From Gemmatimonadota bacterium (GTDB lineage Bacteria; Gemmatimonadota; Gemmatimonadetes; Gemmatimonadales; GWC2-71-9): a stretch of 64,000 nucleotides of DNA. Positions 1 to 10,698 of this stretch are shown in pieces. The notes under the pieces are model-generated. The model ran no database searches. It was not told the origin of the DNA and was given only the letters and a program-made list of their open reading frames with translations. The position numbers and the translations under genes are program-made. The stretch covers positions 1 through 64,000 of the forward strand of contig QHUZ01000022.1 in NCBI GenBank assembly GCA_003223395.1, written 5' to 3'. Positions within the stretch are counted from its first letter, which is position 1. Each line of letters opens with the position of its first letter.

Positions 1-2
1 TC

Positions 3-753
3 GAGTACCGGATGCAGGGGATCGTTCAGGTGCAGGTGCAGGAGAAGGCCGGACTGACATTCGCCGCGGCGCTGCGCTCGATCCTGCGGCAGGACCCCAA
101 CGTCGTCCTGATCGGGGAAATCCGCGACAAAGAGACCGCGCAGATCGCCGTCCAGGCGTCGCTCACCGGCCACCTCGTGCTGTCCACGCTGCACACCAAT
201 GACGCCGCCAACGCCGTCACACGGCTCGTGGATATCGGGGTGGAGGCGTACAAGATCGCGGCGTCGCTGCGCGGCGTCGTAGCGCAGCGCCTGATGCGCA
301 GATTGTGTCCAACGTGTAAGGAAGTCTGGATGGAAGCGCCGCCCGAGCGCTTGCGGCGGTGGATCCCCAAGGGGACGCCCCTCTACCGCGCAGCGGGGTG
401 TCCCGACTGCGTGATGACGGGCTATCGAGGACGCTTCTCGATCCTCGAGATCCTCACGATGACGCCCGAGCTCGAGCGGCTGATCGCCGCCGGGGAGGTG
501 GCGGATCGGATCGCGGAAGCGGCTCAACGCGGCGGGATGAAATCGCTGTGGGATTCAGGGCTCGCGCACGTGACACGGGGCGAGTCCACGCTCGAAGAGC
601 TCACCCGCGTGGTGGACATCCCCCCCGAAGCTGACGCTCCGGCTCCAGCGGACCCCCAAGCCTCGCGCGGCTCCGGCGGGCGGCGCCTCACGCCGGCGCC
701 CGGAACCGTCACCATTCCACACGAGCCGGCCGCGCCCGTCTCCACGCACTTTC
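3..753 (+). CDS. GspE/PilB-type secretion/pilus assembly ATPase, 5'-truncated by window edge
   Basis: Frame contains [53 protein letters not shown] and CPTC...GCPDC zinc motif typical of GspE/PilB; frame continues to 875 but loses domain-like sequence after about 740. Confidence 0.85.
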
Positions 754-978
754 GTGCTCGACTTGAACCTCCCGGGCCTGGACGGCTATGGCGTGCTGTC
801 GCACCTGCGCTCGCGCCCGGCCACCGCCAACATTCCCGTCATCGTCCTGACCGCGAAGGGCGACGAGGACAATGAAGTGCGCGTCTTCGAGCTCGGCGCC
901 GACGACTTTCTCACCAAGCCGTTCCGCGCTCGCGCGCTCTCCGCGCGTCTCGAAGCCGTGCTCGGCCGCCGCCGCTGA
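754..978 (+). pseudogene. Response-regulator receiver (REC) domain fragment lacking its N-terminal third, out of frame with the upstream GspE
   Basis: [57 protein letters not shown]: phosphoacceptor Asp, T and K motifs present, acidic-pocket beta1 missing. Confidence 0.7.
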
Positions 979-989
979 CCTCCGTTCGA

Positions 990-1442
990 GTGTCCTTCGT
1001 GGACACGTACGCGCTGCGTGGAGCGGGGCCGAGTCTCGAGGTGCTCGCGCTGCGCCGCGGTCCGAACGGTCGCAATCCGGGGTCCTGGGAGACGGTGCAC
1101 GGCACGATCGAGTCCGGAGAGACGCCGGTGCAGGCGTCGCTGCGCGAGCTGCGCGAAGAAACCGGCCTCGTCCCGGAAAAATTCTACAATCTCAGCCGCA
1201 CGGAAGCGTTTTATCAGCACCGGAGCGACGAGGTGGCGCTGATTCCGGTGTTCGCCGCGTTCGTCGCGCGCAGCGCGACGGTCAAACTCTCAACAGAGCA
1301 CGATCGCGCGGAGTGGATCGGCGCCCGAGACGCGGCGGGGCGGTTTGCCTGGCCGCGAGAGCGCAGAGCAATGGATGACATTTTGTCAATAGTGGGGGGT
1401 GGCGACGCGGGCTTGCTGGAAGACGTGCTGCGAGTAAGCTAG
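990..1442 (+). CDS. NUDIX hydrolase
   Basis: Nudix box GTIESGETPVQASLRELREETGL; GTG start. Confidence 0.9.
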   Translation: MSFVDTYALRGAGPSLEVLALRRGPNGRNPGSWETVHGTIESGETPVQASLRELREETGLVPEKFYNLSRTEAFYQHRSDEVALIPVFAAFVARSATVKLSTEHDRAEWIGARDAAGRFAWPRERRAMDDILSIVGGGDAGLLEDVLRVS

Positions 1443-1457
1443 TACCGAGGCTCCCTT

Positions 1458-1847
1458 GTGAATCCATTCTATCATCGGATCTACCGCGTGGTCCGTCACA
1501 TCCCCAAGGGACGGGTGGCGACGTACGGCATCATCGCGCGGCTCGCGGGGCGGCCTGGCGCCGCACGCACAGTCGGATGGGCGCTCTCCGCACTTCCCGA
1601 AGACAACGATGTGCCGTGGTGGCGCGTCATCAATGCGGCGGGCCGCATTTCTTTTTCGGGGCAGGATCACAGCGCGGTGCTGCAGCGCGCGCTGCTGCTG
1701 CGCGAAGGCGTGCGGTTCGCGCCGGGTGGTGCCGTGAACCTCGGGACCTACGGCTGGCCGTCGGAGGCCTACGACAGCGCCGTCGCCTCCCACAAGCGCG
1801 CCGCCTCGACGCGAAGATCGCGCAGGTTGAAAGGCTTGCGCACGTAA
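1458..1847 (+). CDS. Alkyltransferase-like (ATL) DNA-binding protein, MGMT fold without catalytic Cys
   Basis: PKGRVATYGIIARLAGRPGAARTVGWAL and VPWWRVINAAGRIS, where W replaces the PCHRV cysteine. Confidence 0.85.
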   Translation: MNPFYHRIYRVVRHIPKGRVATYGIIARLAGRPGAARTVGWALSALPEDNDVPWWRVINAAGRISFSGQDHSAVLQRALLLREGVRFAPGGAVNLGTYGWPSEAYDSAVASHKRAASTRRSRRLKGLRT

Positions 1848-3704
1848 CGCACGCCGAGACGCGCCAGCGTCTCTTCCGTCGTTGGGCGCACATCGCCCGT
1901 CGCGACGATGATCCGATCCCGCAGCGCCGGCATCCGCGACACCAACTCTTCCGCCAGCAGCGTCCCGCGTTTCCCGGGTGCCATCGCGCGCGCGTCGGTG
2001 ATCACGAGATCAAAGCCGCCGCGCTGTGCCAGATCGAGCGCATGCTGCGGGTCGCCCGCCACTTCGACGTCGTGGCCGTCGCGTGCGAACAGCGCCTTGA
2101 TCGTCCGCTGCACCGCGGGATCCGCGTCGACGAGCAGAATGGTGCGCTTCACCATCGATGCGGCGTTGACGGCCGGGGTGCCGTGGACGGGCGTGAGTGC
2201 CGGCCGCACGGCGTCGGCCGGCGCGGGAGGCAGGTCCACGCGAAACGCCGCGCCGCCACGCGGGCCGCGGGGTTCGAGCGCGATCTGTCCGCCATGACTC
2301 TCGACGATCGAATACGTGATCGACAGGCCGAGGCCGGTGCCCTTGCCGGGCTCTTTGGTCGTGAAGAACGGCGTGAAGACGCTCTGCGCAATCTCGTCGG
2401 CAATGCCGGGCCCCGTGTCCGCGACGCGCAGGTGCACCTGCCCGTCGAACCAGGTCGACACGGTGATTTGCCGGGAGCGCTCCCGCGGGTTCTCTGCAAC
2501 CGCGTGCGCCGCATTCGTCACGAGGTTGAGCACCACCTGCTGTAATCCGTGGCGATCGCCGAACACGTCGGGCAGCGCGCCGCTCAACTCCCGCTCGACC
2601 ACGATGTCCTTGAGCTTCAAGTCGTACGACGTCAGCGACAGCGTTCGGCGAATCACGTCGTTCAAGTCGACCGGCACGCGCTCGGACGCGCCTTTGCGCG
2701 CGAACGTGAGGAGATTGCGCACGATGCGGCTGGCGCGCTCCGCCTGTTCCTGAATCACCTGCAAATGACCGCGGTCCTTCTTGCCGAGCTCTTTCTGTTC
2801 GAGCAGGAACTCCGACAGCCCCGCGATCGATGTCAGCGGATTGTTGAGCTCATGGGCGACGCCGGAGACGAGCTGGCCGACGGCCGCTAGCTTCTCGCTC
2901 TGAACCAGCTGCGTTTCGAGGGCCTGCTGCTCCGTGACGTCCTCGACCATCACGACGATGCTCTGTTCGGTCGCCGCCCCCGGAATGCGAGCGGCGTTGA
3001 CGCGGACCGCACGCCCCAGTCGCTCGGAGCGCGCCACCAGCGGGGCGGGACGGTCGCCGCGCCGCGTCGCCGCGAGCAGCTCCTGCAGCGCGCTCGGCTT
3101 GCCGAGCAGGGCCTCGCCGAGCGGCGTGCCGACGACGTTCTGTAGCGGCATGTTGAGCAGGCTGGCGAGCGCGCGATTCGAGCGTCGCAATCCCGTGCGA
3201 CCGGAGCGGCACGGCGGCGGCCGCGGCGGCGTCGAAGCCCTTCACGATGACCGTGGGCGCGGCCCCCGAATTCCGGATCAGCTCCAGGTGCTCCCGGCCT
3301 GTGGAGCGCGCGACGAGACCCGGATCGTCTCCCTGGATCTTCTGGCCGCGCAGCGGCGCCAGTGTGCCTTCGGCAGCGGCGATCTGCAGGGGATCGCTGG
3401 GCGCATCCCCTAGCAGCGCCAGCAGTGCGCCCTGCGCGTCGAGAAAGCGAACGGCGTAGCGCACCACCTGCTCGACGATGCGGTCCAGCTCGAGCGAGTC
3501 GGACAGGACGTACGACAGCTCCTGCAGAGAAAAGAGCTCGGACAGGCGACGATTGAGCTCTTCGGCAGCGCGGCGCCGCTCCTGCTCGGAGCGCAGCAAC
3601 CGCTGCCGCAAACGCCACAACACGAGCCCAGCGCCCGCGAAAATCAGGGCGATCGCAATCGTGGCGAACTCCAGCGCGTGTTGTCGCAGCACGTCCATGG
3701 GCAT
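1769..3704 (-). pseudogene. GAF-PAS-HisKA-HATPase-REC hybrid histidine kinase, split into two frames with the GAF/PAS boundary missing
   Basis: N-terminal TM+GAF part in ORF 2850..3704 (to about 3195), C-terminal PAS/HisKA (GVAHELNNPLTSIAG)/HATPase/REC in ORF 1769..3190; switch at about 3190. Confidence 0.75.
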
Positions 3705-4431
3705 CTATATTCAACTATACATCTTGAGAATCAATCTTCTGCTGTGCTTGAGCCTCGCGGCGTGCGACGCCGAAGCGCGCCCCGGTGTCTCGCGCGTATG
3801 GCCCGAGTTCGGGACGATGATGTCCGCCGCCGCGTGGGGAACGGATAGCACGCGCGTTGCGCGCACCCTGGATGCGGCGCGCGATTCCGTCGATCACATC
3901 GACTCACTGCTCCAACGGCACGTATCGATCGCCGCACTCGATGCCGTGCGGCGCGAGATTCGCCGGCGCACCGGTATCGCACTCGTGGCCGACAGCATCG
4001 CTCCTGGATATGCGCTCGATCGCGCGGCGTTGGCGCTCGTCAATGTGGTGGACAGCGCGCTGCTGGACCTGGGCGGCCAGTACCTCTGGGTAGGGCCGCC
4101 CGCGCCGCCCGCGCGTCCGACACACCGGGCGGTCGGCATTCCCGATCCCGACAACACCCTGCGCACGCTGGCGGTCGTCGATCTGCAAGGCGGGTCAGTG
4201 CGGACCGCGTCGCAGCGCAATGCGCCGCGCGGCGCGGCACGCTCGGTCACGGTGCTGGCGGGAGACGGTCTGACGGCAAGCGCCTGGGCGGCGGCACTGC
4301 TCGCGCTCGGGTGCGACCGCGCCCTCGCGGTGGCGCAGGGGATGCATGTGATATGTGCGGACTCGACGGGCGTGCGGTGGGCTACAGGTCTCCAGAATCG
4401 TGTTTCGCTCCCACCTGCGCGCGGGCCCTGA
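3697..4431 (+). CDS. ApbE-like (FAD:protein FMN transferase family) lipoprotein, compact or degenerate
   Basis: Lipobox-like LSLAAC; FGTMMSAAAWG, APGYALDRAALAL, ALLDLGGQYLWVG, SVTVLAGDGLTASAWAAALLALG. Confidence 0.55.
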   Translation: MGIYIQLYILRINLLLCLSLAACDAEARPGVSRVWPEFGTMMSAAAWGTDSTRVARTLDAARDSVDHIDSLLQRHVSIAALDAVRREIRRRTGIALVADSIAPGYALDRAALALVNVVDSALLDLGGQYLWVGPPAPPARPTHRAVGIPDPDNTLRTLAVVDLQGGSVRTASQRNAPRGAARSVTVLAGDGLTASAWAAALLALGCDRALAVAQGMHVICADSTGVRWATGLQNRVSLPPARGP

Positions 4432-4960
4432 CCCGCGCGCGTTCCTGATCGAGCAGGCGCAGCGAGTGGCTCCAGGCATCGCTGGACAGGCCCTGGTAGC
4501 TGACGGTCAGCTGTTCGGCGAAGCTGATGCCGGGATCGAAGAGGTAGATCGCCGCCGCCTGCTGCCGTGCATCGAGCTGAAATGAGCTCCAGGTGGGCGA
4601 GAGCGGCACGATCCCGATGGGGCGAAACAGGCGGCCGCGGCTCGTGATGGTCAGCTCCTCCGGATTGAATCGCGCCTGTGGCACCACTCCAAGAAATGTC
4701 ACCATCACCACGGTCGGATTCTGCGTCGATCCGCGGGCCGCAGCATCGGTGAGATCCGCGGCGCGACTACGGACGAGCTCCGTGAGCGAGCGGTAGGTGT
4801 CCGGAGCCAACAGGCGGGTCACCTGGTCGTCGAGCGGCAGCACCTGGACCTCGATGGTGCCCGTCGCGAGGCGGACGGCGATATCGTCGCGGCGGAGCGT
4901 GCCGTAACCGGCAGGCACCGTATCCTGTGCAATGAGACACACCAGCAATGCGATGATCAC
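4382..4960 (-). CDS. Hypothetical exported protein
   Basis: N-terminal signal-like [12 protein letters not shown], 192 aa ORF in operon orientation with engB. Confidence 0.6.
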   Translation of the reverse strand: MIIALLVCLIAQDTVPAGYGTLRRDDIAVRLATGTIEVQVLPLDDQVTRLLAPDTYRSLTELVRSRAADLTDAAARGSTQNPTVVMVTFLGVVPQARFNPEELTITSRGRLFRPIGIVPLSPTWSSFQLDARQQAAAIYLFDPGISFAEQLTVSYQGLSSDAWSHSLRLLDQERARVRARAQVGAKHDSGDL

Positions 4961-5601
4961 TGCACCACTCCTGAAATCAGTCCCGCGATCGCTTCCTTCA
5001 AGTCGGCGATGCCCGCGCCGGTTTTCGCACTCGTCACCGTCACCTGATCCTCCGGCAGCCCCAGCTCTTCGCGCAGCTCGCGCTCTCTCGTGCTGCGTTT
5101 GCCTGAAGAAAGCTTATCCCCTTTCGTGAGGGCTGCGAGCACTTGCGTTTGTTCTTCCGCGAGGGCGTCCTGCATCGCCTGGTCGTCCGTGGACAGCGCG
5201 TGCCGGATGTCGAGCAGCCAGACCACGCCACGCAACCGCTCGCGTCGCAAGGCATGCTTCACCAATCCTCGGAACGCGGCTCGCTGTGCCTTGCCCACGC
5301 GTGCATACCCATACCCGGGCAAGTCGAGAAAGTAGTGAGACTCGTCGATCACAAAAACATTGAGCGCACGGGTCTTCCCCGGGGTGCCGGAGATTTTTGC
5401 GATCCGGCGCCCAACGAGCGCGTTCAGCAGCGAGGATTTGCCGACATTGGATCGACCGACGAAGGCGACTTCTGGAAGCGGTGGATCGAGCAGCACATCA
5501 GCACGTGGAAACGAGCCGATGTAGCGAGGGTCGCTCAGGCTTCTTTCTTCTGGCGGGGGCGCTCGGTGACGAGGAGCGGCGCGCGGCCGGATGTGACGCA
5601 T
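4957..5601 (-). CDS. engB: Ribosome biogenesis GTP-binding protein YsxC/EngB (true start may be about 5540)
   Basis: [48 protein letters not shown]. Confidence 0.93.
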   Translation of the reverse strand: MRHIRPRAAPRHRAPPPEERSLSDPRYIGSFPRADVLLDPPLPEVAFVGRSNVGKSSLLNALVGRRIAKISGTPGKTRALNVFVIDESHYFLDLPGYGYARVGKAQRAAFRGLVKHALRRERLRGVVWLLDIRHALSTDDQAMQDALAEEQTQVLAALTKGDKLSSGKRSTRERELREELGLPEDQVTVTSAKTGAGIADLKEAIAGLISGVVQ

Positions 5602-6785
5602 TCGGCGGTAATGGCCACCTCGCGCACGTCGTCGCGGCTCGGCAGCTCGAACATGATCTCGGTCATCATCTCTTCGAGGATGGCGCGCAACCCTCTCGCG
5701 CCGGTGCCGCGCTTCATCGCCTTCGCCGCGATCGCCTTGAGCGCGTCTTTCTCGAGCGTCAGCCGCACGTCCTCGAGATCGAACAGTTTCTGATACTGCT
5801 TGGCGAGCGCGTTCTTGGGCTCGGTGAGGATCTTGACCAATGCCTCCTCGTCGAGCGCGTCGAGCGGCACGGTGACCGGGAGGCGGCCGACCAGCTCGGG
5901 GATGAGGCCGTAGCGCAGCAAGTCGTCCGGCTCGACGTCTTGGAACGGATTCTTCTTCAGCTTCTCGGCGACACCTTCAGCCACCTCTTCCTTGGTGAAG
6001 CCGATCTGGCGCCGGCCTGTGCGGGATTCGATGATCTTCTCGAGCCCGTCGAACGCGCCGCCGCAGATGAACAGGATGTCCTTGGTGTTGACCTGGATGT
6101 ATTCCTGCTGCGGATGCTTGCGGCCGCCCTGCGGCGGCACGCTCGCGACTGTGCCTTCCAGAATCTTGAGCAGCGCCTGCTGCACACCTTCGCCCGAGAC
6201 GTCGCGCGTGATGCTGGGGTTTTCTGACTTGCGCGCGATCTTGTCGATCTCGTCGATATAGACGATGCCCCGCTCGGCCTCGGATACGTTGAAATCGGCG
6301 GCTTGCAGCAGGCGCACGAGGATGTTTTCGACGTCCTCACCGACGTAGCCAGCCTCGGTGAGGGTGGCGGCGTCGGCAATCGTGAACGGCACGTCCAGAA
6401 TGCGGGCCAACGTTTGCGCCAGGAGCGTCTTGCCGACCCCCGTCGGGCCAATCAACAGGATGTTGCTCTTGTCGAGCTCGACCTCGTTATCGCGGCCCGA
6501 GTGGGAATTGATCCGCTTGTAGTGATTGTAGACGGCGACGGCGAGGGTCTTCTTGGCGCGGTCCTGCCCGATCACGTACTGGTCCAGCACATCCTTGATT
6601 TCGGCAGGCGTGGGGACCTGCGTGATGGCTTCGGCGACTTCGCGCTCTTCGTCCTCCGCCAGAATCTCATTGCAAAGCGCGATGCACTCATTGCAGATAT
6701 AGACCGACGGCCCGGAGATGAACTTCCGGACTGAATCCTTGGATTTACCGCAAAACGAGCAGCGGAGATGCTTGTCGTGAGACAT
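5535..6785 (-). CDS. clpX: ATP-dependent Clp protease ATP-binding subunit ClpX
   Basis: Zinc domain [52 protein letters not shown]. Confidence 0.97.
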   Translation of the reverse strand: MSHDKHLRCSFCGKSKDSVRKFISGPSVYICNECIALCNEILAEDEEREVAEAITQVPTPAEIKDVLDQYVIGQDRAKKTLAVAVYNHYKRINSHSGRDNEVELDKSNILLIGPTGVGKTLLAQTLARILDVPFTIADAATLTEAGYVGEDVENILVRLLQAADFNVSEAERGIVYIDEIDKIARKSENPSITRDVSGEGVQQALLKILEGTVASVPPQGGRKHPQQEYIQVNTKDILFICGGAFDGLEKIIESRTGRRQIGFTKEEVAEGVAEKLKKNPFQDVEPDDLLRYGLIPELVGRLPVTVPLDALDEEALVKILTEPKNALAKQYQKLFDLEDVRLTLEKDALKAIAAKAMKRGTGARGLRAILEEMMTEIMFELPSRDDVREVAITAECVTSGRAPLLVTERPRQKKEA

Positions 6786-6826
6786 CGTATCCTAGTATGG
6801 GAAGGGGCTTCTAGCGGCGCAAGGGA

Positions 6827-7459
6827 TCACTTCTTTGCCTTCCCGTCTTCCTTGATTTCCTCGAAGTTCGAGATCACGTGATCGATCAAACCGTACTCTT
6901 TGGCCTCTTCCGCCGACATGAAGCGGTCGCGGTCCATGTCCTTTTCGATCGATTCGACGGTTTTGCCGGTGTGCTTGGCATACAGCTCGTTGAGCTTGCG
7001 GCGCAGGAACAGGATCCCTCGCGCCTGGATCTCGATGTCCGACGCCGTGCCCTGGGTCCCGCCGGAGGGCTGGTGCATCATGATCCGGGCGTGCGGCAGC
7101 GCCGAGCGCTTCCCCTTGCGGCCGGCGGTGAGCAGGAAGGAGCCCATCGAGGCCGCCATGCCCATGCAGATCGTGTTCACGGGGGCCCGCAGGAACTGCA
7201 TCGTGTCGTAGATCGCCATGCCGGAGGAAACGAGCCCACCTGGGGAATTCACGTACAGGTAAATATCTCGTTCCGGGTTGTCGGCATCGAGAAACAGCAG
7301 CTGGGCGATGATGATGTTGGCGACATCGTCGGTGATGGACGTGCCGAGGAACACGATGCGATCCATCAGCAGGCGGCTGAAGATGTCGTAGGTGCGCTCG
7401 CCACGGCTCGAGCGCTCGATGATGTACGGGGGATAGATGTGGCTTTCGCTCTTCGTCAC
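6827..7459 (-). CDS. clpP: ATP-dependent Clp protease proteolytic subunit ClpP
   Basis: [24 protein letters not shown] in [19 protein letters not shown]. Confidence 0.97.
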   Translation of the reverse strand: MTKSESHIYPPYIIERSSRGERTYDIFSRLLMDRIVFLGTSITDDVANIIIAQLLFLDADNPERDIYLYVNSPGGLVSSGMAIYDTMQFLRAPVNTICMGMAASMGSFLLTAGRKGKRSALPHARIMMHQPSGGTQGTASDIEIQARGILFLRRKLNELYAKHTGKTVESIEKDMDRDRFMSAEEAKEYGLIDHVISNFEEIKEDGKAKK

Positions 7460-8703
7460 GCTTGCTCCACGGTGGACTGCGACAGGAGATAGGCGAACAC
7501 CTTCTCCTCGGTGATGCTCCGCGCGACATCGCGGAGCCGCTTGGCCTTCTCGAGCGACGCATACAGCTGCGCCGCGGGCATCCCGCGCCGCTCGGCGAGC
7601 TGCTGGATGCGCTCATCCAGCTCGGCCTCGGTGGCGCGCAGATTCTGGGACTCGACGACGTAGTCGAGCACGAGGTCTCGCCGGACCTGGGCTTCGGCGA
7701 TCGACCGGAATTCCTCGGCGAACTGCGGCCAGCGCTCCTCGGGGATCTCGTACGCCTGCGCGTACATCCCCAACACGCGCTCGACCAGCGGCCGCGGTGC
7801 GACGACGTTGTTCGCCTGCACGATCTGCTCGACCAGCTCCGAGCGCACCTTGGCGTCGGCTTCCCGCTCCGCTTCCTTGCCGAGATCGGTGGTCACCGCC
7901 GTGCGGAGCGCGTCGAGCGACTCGAAGTCGCCCATCTCGCGCGCGAAGGCGTCGTCCAGGGCGGCGAGCTCCTGACGCTTCACCTCGCGGAGCGTGACCT
8001 TGATATCGCGCGTCTGTCCGCGCTTGGCTTCTTCGGCGAAGTCGTCGGGGAAGCGCACCGTGGCGTCGACCGATTCGCCCGGCGTGAGGTTCATGATGCG
8101 CTCCTCGACGTCGGGAATGGCGCGACCCTCTCCCAGCACGAACTGGTAGGGCTGCGGATCCTTGACCTCCCCGTTCTCGCGCGTCGCGATTATGACGTCC
8201 ACGAGATCCTTGGGCTTCGGCTTTTCGCCCGTTACCGGCGTCCACGGCGCGCGCTGCTCGCGCATGGCGTTGAGCTGCGTGTCGACCTGAGCTGCGGTAA
8301 CCACGGGGACTTTCCGCGTGAGCGCGAACTTCCCCAGACGCTCGAGCTTCAGCTCGGGCTTCAGCTCGACGTGAAACTCGAAGGTGACGGGGGCGCCGTC
8401 TTCCCACTTCAGGTTGTGGATGTGCGGGTCGGCGATCGGCTTCAACTCTTCCTGCTTCTGCGCGACGCGCCAACTCTCCTGGACGAGCTCGCGCAGCGTC
8501 TCCTGCCGGATGTCGTCGGCGAACTTCTTGCGAACGACGGCGGCCGGCACCTTGCCCTGGCGGAAGCCGGGCAGCCGGGCGCGCTGCTGATATGCCTTCG
8601 TCGCGCGCTCCTCGGCGGCTTTCACGTTGTCGGGCGGGATCGTTACTTCCAGCGACGCTTCCCCCGGCTCGGCGCGGGTCTTCTTAACCAGAATGTCGGG
8701 CAT
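7456..8703 (-). CDS. tig: Trigger factor
   Basis: [18 protein letters not shown] ribosome-binding signature, position upstream of clpPX. Confidence 0.95.
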   Translation of the reverse strand: MPDILVKKTRAEPGEASLEVTIPPDNVKAAEERATKAYQQRARLPGFRQGKVPAAVVRKKFADDIRQETLRELVQESWRVAQKQEELKPIADPHIHNLKWEDGAPVTFEFHVELKPELKLERLGKFALTRKVPVVTAAQVDTQLNAMREQRAPWTPVTGEKPKPKDLVDVIIATRENGEVKDPQPYQFVLGEGRAIPDVEERIMNLTPGESVDATVRFPDDFAEEAKRGQTRDIKVTLREVKRQELAALDDAFAREMGDFESLDALRTAVTTDLGKEAEREADAKVRSELVEQIVQANNVVAPRPLVERVLGMYAQAYEIPEERWPQFAEEFRSIAEAQVRRDLVLDYVVESQNLRATEAELDERIQQLAERRGMPAAQLYASLEKAKRLRDVARSITEEKVFAYLLSQSTVEQA

Positions 8704-8820
8704 GTGACGAAATAATCTAACCAGTAGGCATAGGGGCGCGGGTTGTCCGGTAGACGACAAGCCTGTGGTCCGCGGTGCGTCTGTTGCCTAGTCTTTGCAT
8801 GTCCGCGCTTTGCTTTTCAG

Positions 8821-8902
8821 TGCGACCGGAGGGACTCGAACCCCCACGGGTTGCCCCACCAGCTCCTAAGGCTGGCGCGTCTGCCAATTCCGCCACGGTC
8901 GC
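8821..8902 (-). tRNA. tRNA-Leu (anticodon TAG), no encoded CCA
   Basis: Reverse complement gcgaccg...cggtcgc acceptor stem, anticodon stem-loop ccagc-cttagga-gctgg, T-arm ggttcgagtcc, long variable arm. Confidence 0.93.
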
Positions 8903-8936
8903 GAACTCCCGAGAAATGTATCTTTCCCGAGTACCA

Positions 8937-9674
8937 ATGTCGTCCCTTCAAGCCTTCAGGAGCGTGGTCGTGAATCATACACGCGTCGGTTGGGTCGCTC
9001 TCGCGCTTACCCTTGGCGCGGCTGCCCTCGCCCGTTCCGCCGCCGGCCAGGCGGCAACGGATCAGGCGCGCATCTGCGCTCAGCTCCAGAACCGCACACC
9101 CGCCGTGGGAAGCTGGGCGAGTTACACCTGGACTGGTGGCCGGTCGAACGGCACCACGATGCGGATGGCCGTCGTGAGTCAGGAGCCGCAAGCCGGGAAG
9201 ACGTATTACTGGTACGAAGTGACCATCGCCGATCCCTCGCGGCCCAAAGACAAGATGATCTTGCAGATGTTGGTGGCGGGCCTCGCGGCGGGAAACGTTC
9301 GGGGCATCGTGATGAAGAGCGGACAACAGCCCGCGATGAAGCTGCCGCCACAGATGATCCAGATGGTGAACTCTTCTCCCGGGATGAACATGGCCGCAGA
9401 TCTCGCGCGCCAGTGTCAGGCGATGGAAGTCGTCGGCTGGGAGCGGGTCACCGTCCCTGGAGGCGAGTTCCGCGCGCTGCACATGCGTAGCACGGCGTCG
9501 GGGATGTTGTCCGAGGTCTGGCTGCAGCCGGATCTGCAATTCGCGATGGTGAAATCGGTGTTGAAAGATGGCGGGGCGATGGAGCTGGGAGCGCAGGGCA
9601 CCGACGCCAAGTCATCGATCACGGAGACGCCGGTCGAGATGCCGGGGTTACCGGGCGCCACGCCGCCGAACTAG
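8937..9674 (+). CDS. Hypothetical exported protein
   Basis: Signal-like VALALTLGAAALARSAAGQA; long ORF in operon orientation; start chosen downstream of antisense tRNA. Confidence 0.65.
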   Translation: MSSLQAFRSVVVNHTRVGWVALALTLGAAALARSAAGQAATDQARICAQLQNRTPAVGSWASYTWTGGRSNGTTMRMAVVSQEPQAGKTYYWYEVTIADPSRPKDKMILQMLVAGLAAGNVRGIVMKSGQQPAMKLPPQMIQMVNSSPGMNMAADLARQCQAMEVVGWERVTVPGGEFRALHMRSTASGMLSEVWLQPDLQFAMVKSVLKDGGAMELGAQGTDAKSSITETPVEMPGLPGATPPN

Positions 9675-9714
9675 TCGCGTTGACGTGCTGCGGGGCGCCG
9701 TCTACTTTGACGCC

Positions 9715-10698
9715 GTGCCGTTAGTACTCGCCCTCCTCCTGCTCTTTCTCACCGCGTGCAGCGGGCAATTCCCGCAGTCGGTGTTCGAACCTCGATCCGA
9801 TTTCAGCACGGAGCTCGCCGGGCTCTTCACGAACATCTTCTGGTGGGCGGTCGGCGTCTTCGTGATCGTCGAGACGCTGCTCTTGATCGCGATTGCGCGC
9901 TATCGCGCCCGCCCCGGCGCAGCCGAGCCCAAGCCTGTGCACGGTCATACGGCGCTCGAGATCGGCTGGACGCTCGCGCCGGCCCTGATCCTCGTGTTCA
10001 TCGCCGTTCCCACGATGCGCACGATCTTCGCGACGGCAGGGCAGGCTCCGGAAGGTGCGTTGCGCGTCGAAGTCATCGGTCACCAGTGGTGGTGGGAGTA
10101 CCGCTACCCGACGTTAAACATCAGCGCGTACAACGAGCTGCACCTTCCCGTGGCGACGCCGATTCAGGTGGAGATGACGTCGGCAGACGTGATCCACAGC
10201 TTCTGGGTCCCGCGGCTGGGCGGCAAGCGCGATCTCATCCAGGGGCGCACCAACCGCATCGCGTTCCGCGCCGACTCGACGGGCGAGTATTGGGGTCAGT
10301 GTGCCGAGTTTTGCGGCGCCTCGCATGCCAATATGCGGCTCCGCGTGTTCGTGCAGTCGGACTCCGCGTTTCAGCGCTGGGTGGATCAGGAGCGGGCTGC
10401 TCCGGCGACGCCGGCCAAGGGCTCGCCCGCCGAAGCCGGGCTGCAAGTCTTCCGACGCAGCGCCTGCATCGGCTGCCACACGATTGCCGGCGTCGCGCAG
10501 GGGAAGATCGGTCCTGATCTGAGCCACGTCGGGGGCCGCGCGACCATCGCCGGTGCGCTGTTCCCCAATACCTCCGAAACGCTGCATCGCTGGATCATGA
10601 ATGCGCCCTCGCTCAAGCCGGGGGCGCTGATGCCGCCGCAGAACCTGTCGCCGCAGGACCTCGACGCGGTTGTAGCCTATCTGCAGAGCTTGAAATGA
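9715..10698 (+). CDS. coxB: Cytochrome c oxidase subunit II with fused C-terminal cytochrome c (caa3 type)
   Basis: CuA site CAEFCGASHANM; heme motif CIGCH; lipobox LLFLTAC. Confidence 0.95.
   Translation: MPLVLALLLLFLTACSGQFPQSVFEPRSDFSTELAGLFTNIFWWAVGVFVIVETLLLIAIARYRARPGAAEPKPVHGHTALEIGWTLAPALILVFIAVPTMRTIFATAGQAPEGALRVEVIGHQWWWEYRYPTLNISAYNELHLPVATPIQVEMTSADVIHSFWVPRLGGKRDLIQGRTNRIAFRADSTGEYWGQCAEFCGASHANMRLRVFVQSDSAFQRWVDQERAAPATPAKGSPAEAGLQVFRRSACIGCHTIAGVAQGKIGPDLSHVGGRATIAGALFPNTSETLHRWIMNAPSLKPGALMPPQNLSPQDLDAVVAYLQSLK

Noticed and set aside
7462-8715. 417-aa ORF on plus strand
   Set aside because: Antisense shadow of the trigger factor gene.
8775-8936. N-terminal extension SVRPEGLEPPRVAPPAPKAGASANSATVA of the 299-aa ORF
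   Set aside because: It is the antisense translation of tRNA-Leu, a common over-extension artefact; start reset to 8937.
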